This document shows positions 62,674-64,000 of a DNA stretch of 64,000 nt, piece by piece (the stretch's first letter is position 1; every line of letters begins with the position of its first letter). The notes beneath the pieces were generated by a model, which searched no databases, had not been told where the DNA came from, and was given only the letters and a program-made list of their open reading frames with translations. Source of the DNA: an uncultured Pelagibacteraceae bacterium (GTDB lineage Bacteria; Pseudomonadota; Alphaproteobacteria; Pelagibacterales; Pelagibacteraceae). The translations under genes were made by a program, and so were the position numbers. The stretch covers positions 1-64,000 of the forward strand of contig CACFTH010000002.1 in NCBI GenBank assembly GCA_902569185.1. The letters are read 5' to 3'.

Positions 62674-63547
62674 ATCTTGGAGGAACCACCTGTTTTTTAA
62701 GAGTTTCTTCTCTTCTAAAAATTATGTACGTACCCACGACTATAAATCCAGCACCAACTAAAGTTGTTAATTTCAGAGACTCTCCAAAAATAAAATAACC
62801 TGCGGTAGCAGCAAAGACTAATGATAAGTATTTAATTGGGGTAACAAGCCCAGTGTCTGCCATCCTCAGCGACTGTGTTAGTAAAATATTAGCGTAACCA
62901 CCAGCCAAACCTAATATCACAAATAGAACAGCCTCATATAATGTTGGCCAAATCCAACCATTAACTAGAGTGAAAAGACCAATTATCATTGATAATAATG
63001 AAAAATAAAAAGCTATTAAATAATTTGGTTCAGTTTTAGATAAAGATTTAATTGACAGAGCTACCTGAGCAAAACCAAAAGCAAAAATTAAAGGCATAAA
63101 ATAAAATAAATTAAATTGGTGAAATGTTGGCTTTATAATAATTAATCCACCAATTATTCCTAGAATAATTGCAGAAATTCTTGTCATTTTAATTTTTTCG
63201 CCTAGAAAAAGTGCAGATAATATAGTTACGAAAACAGGACCTAAAAAAGTTAAAGATATACAATCAGCCAGCGGCACATTTCTAATGCCAATAAATAAAG
63301 CAACGATTGCTATTGCTCCCCATATTGCTCTCCAAGCATGAAGTCCTGGTCTTTTAGTTTTATAAAAAGTGGAAAGTTTTTCGCGAGGGATTAAAAGAAC
63401 TATTGGAATCATACCAAACGCAAATCGCATAAAAAGGACTTGGCCAAAAGGTGCGTCTTTCAAATATTTTACAATAATATCCATAATACTGAAGCATGCT
63501 ACGCTAGCTATCATGTAAATAATTGCTAATTGGGATTTTGAGAGCAT
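62663..63547 (-). CDS. DMT/EamA-family transporter
   Basis: About 294 aa from the ATG at 63547, which has an AAGGTGG ribosome site. Ten helices in two EamA repeats (IASVACFSIMDIIVKYL to LGPVFVTILSALFLGE; second half ILGLAGGYANILLTQSLRMA to YFIFGESL). A drug/metabolite exporter or importer of unknown substrate. It lies directly before alkA and divergent from msrA. Confidence 0.9.
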   Translation of the reverse strand: MLSKSQLAIIYMIASVACFSIMDIIVKYLKDAPFGQVLFMRFAFGMIPIVLLIPREKLSTFYKTKRPGLHAWRAIWGAIAIVALFIGIRNVPLADCISLTFLGPVFVTILSALFLGEKIKMTRISAIILGIIGGLIIIKPTFHQFNLFYFMPLIFAFGFAQVALSIKSLSKTEPNYLIAFYFSLLSMIIGLFTLVNGWIWPTLYEAVLFVILGLAGGYANILLTQSLRMADTGLVTPIKYLSLVFAATAGYFIFGESLKLTTLVGAGFIVVGTYIIFRREETLKKQVVPPRYET

Positions 63548-63593
63548 TTTACCACCTTTAATTAATTGAAATAACATATTAGAATTTTAAAAC

Positions 63594-64000
63594 AATGAAA
63601 ACTGCTTATTTTTCTCTTGGATGTTTCTGGAGCCCACAATTAAAATTTGAAAAAATTAAAGGTGTAAAAAAGGCTGAGGTTGGTTATTGCGGTGGTAATG
63701 ACCCAAATACAACCTATGAAAAAGTTTGTTCAGGTTCAACAAACCATGCAGAAACTATAAAAGTTGAGTTTGATGAAAACGAAATTTCATATGAGGAATT
63801 AGTAAGATTTTTTTTTAAAATTCATGACCCGACACAATTAAATAGGCAGGGACCAGATATAGGGACACAGTATAGATCAGAAATATTTTATAAAGATGAA
63901 AATCAAAAAAAAATTGCAAAAAAAATAAAAGAGGAATTCAATAAAAAATTCAATGGAAAAGTAGTAACTAATATTTCAGAAGAAAAACTTTATCAGCCTG
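63594..64000 (+). CDS. msrA: Peptide methionine sulfoxide reductase MsrA, 3' end missing
   Basis: The N-terminal 135 residues are in the window. The catalytic cysteine is in LGCFWSPQ (usually GCFWxxE); VGYCGG, NHAETIKVEFDE, IHDPTQLNRQGPDIGTQYRS are typical. It reduces methionine-S-sulfoxide. The frame stays open to the window end. The usual Glu of GCFWGAE is replaced by Gln (SPQ), a possible divergence. No strong ribosome site. Confidence 0.93.

Overview
The window is a piece of a streamlined, AT-rich alphaproteobacterial chromosome. It is most likely from Pelagibacterales (SAR11 clade), judged from the very low GC, lysine-rich proteins, minimal or negative gene spacing, and gene content: short HisG with HisZ, a divergent alphaproteobacterial HisRS, GcrA, CycM-type cytochrome c, malate synthase G, and a PlcP/Agt lipid-renovation pair beside the Pho regulon. 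I see no insertion sequence, prophage, CRISPR array or integrase. No database search was possible, so the taxonomic call is inference.

Layout. 0-5.5 kb: groES (cut)-groEL, then convergent hisG-hisZ-hisS preceded by tRNA-His, a His-codon-rich leader ORF with hairpins, and a cold-shock gene. 5.6-9 kb: accA with an extra membrane tail, and glcB. 9-19.2 kb: recR-ybaB-dnaX with the SRP RNA directly in front of dnaX, pheA-kdsB, cytochrome c, argD-argF, an ABC-2 permease, gcrA, an arsenate reductase/aquaglyceroporin pair and a tiny lysine-rich protein. 19.2-19.56 kb: a gene-free stretch with three strong hairpins. 19.6-34.4 kb: a phosphorus island with ppx-ppk, a SixA-like phosphatase, plcP-agt-phoR-orf-pstS-pstC-pstA-pstB-phoU-phoB in one direction, and a divergent lipid kinase. 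35.3-47.15 kb: thirteen head-to-tail plus-strand genes (rnd, kdsD, lptC, lptB, aroA, cmk, rpsA, ihfB, pyrF, trpB, trpA, accD, folC) in familiar alphaproteobacterial order. Many of these proteins have lost family-signature residues. 47-64 kb: trxA, sbcB, rmuC, a DUF3047-like/TauD/NAPE-PLD-like cluster with a 33-residue micro-ORF, a Lys/Arg-rich coiled-coil gene, cfa, a dapA-like gene, a GT9 glycosyltransferase, a J-domain protein, ptrB, a purine permease with a phosphoribosyltransferase, alkA, an EamA transporter and the start of msrA.

How it fits together. The P island combines high-affinity phosphate uptake (Pst), its control (PhoR/PhoB/PhoU), polyphosphate storage (Ppk/Ppx) and replacement of phospholipids by glycolipids (PlcP/Agt), with Pho-box-like repeats before pstS and plcP. 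The histidine unit joins tRNA-His, its synthetase and the first histidine-biosynthesis enzyme behind a possible attenuator.

Most notable observations: (1) the 12-kb block whose enzymes lack hallmark residues, including a cytidylate kinase without the P-loop lysine and co-diverged TrpB/TrpA without trpF; (2) the His-rich leader/tRNA-His/hisS arrangement; (3) an A9 slippage candidate in dnaX at the gamma/tau boundary; (4) a membrane-anchored AccA; (5) terminators written into the 3' ends of convergent genes; (6) divergent genes whose start codons are as little as 6 bp apart.
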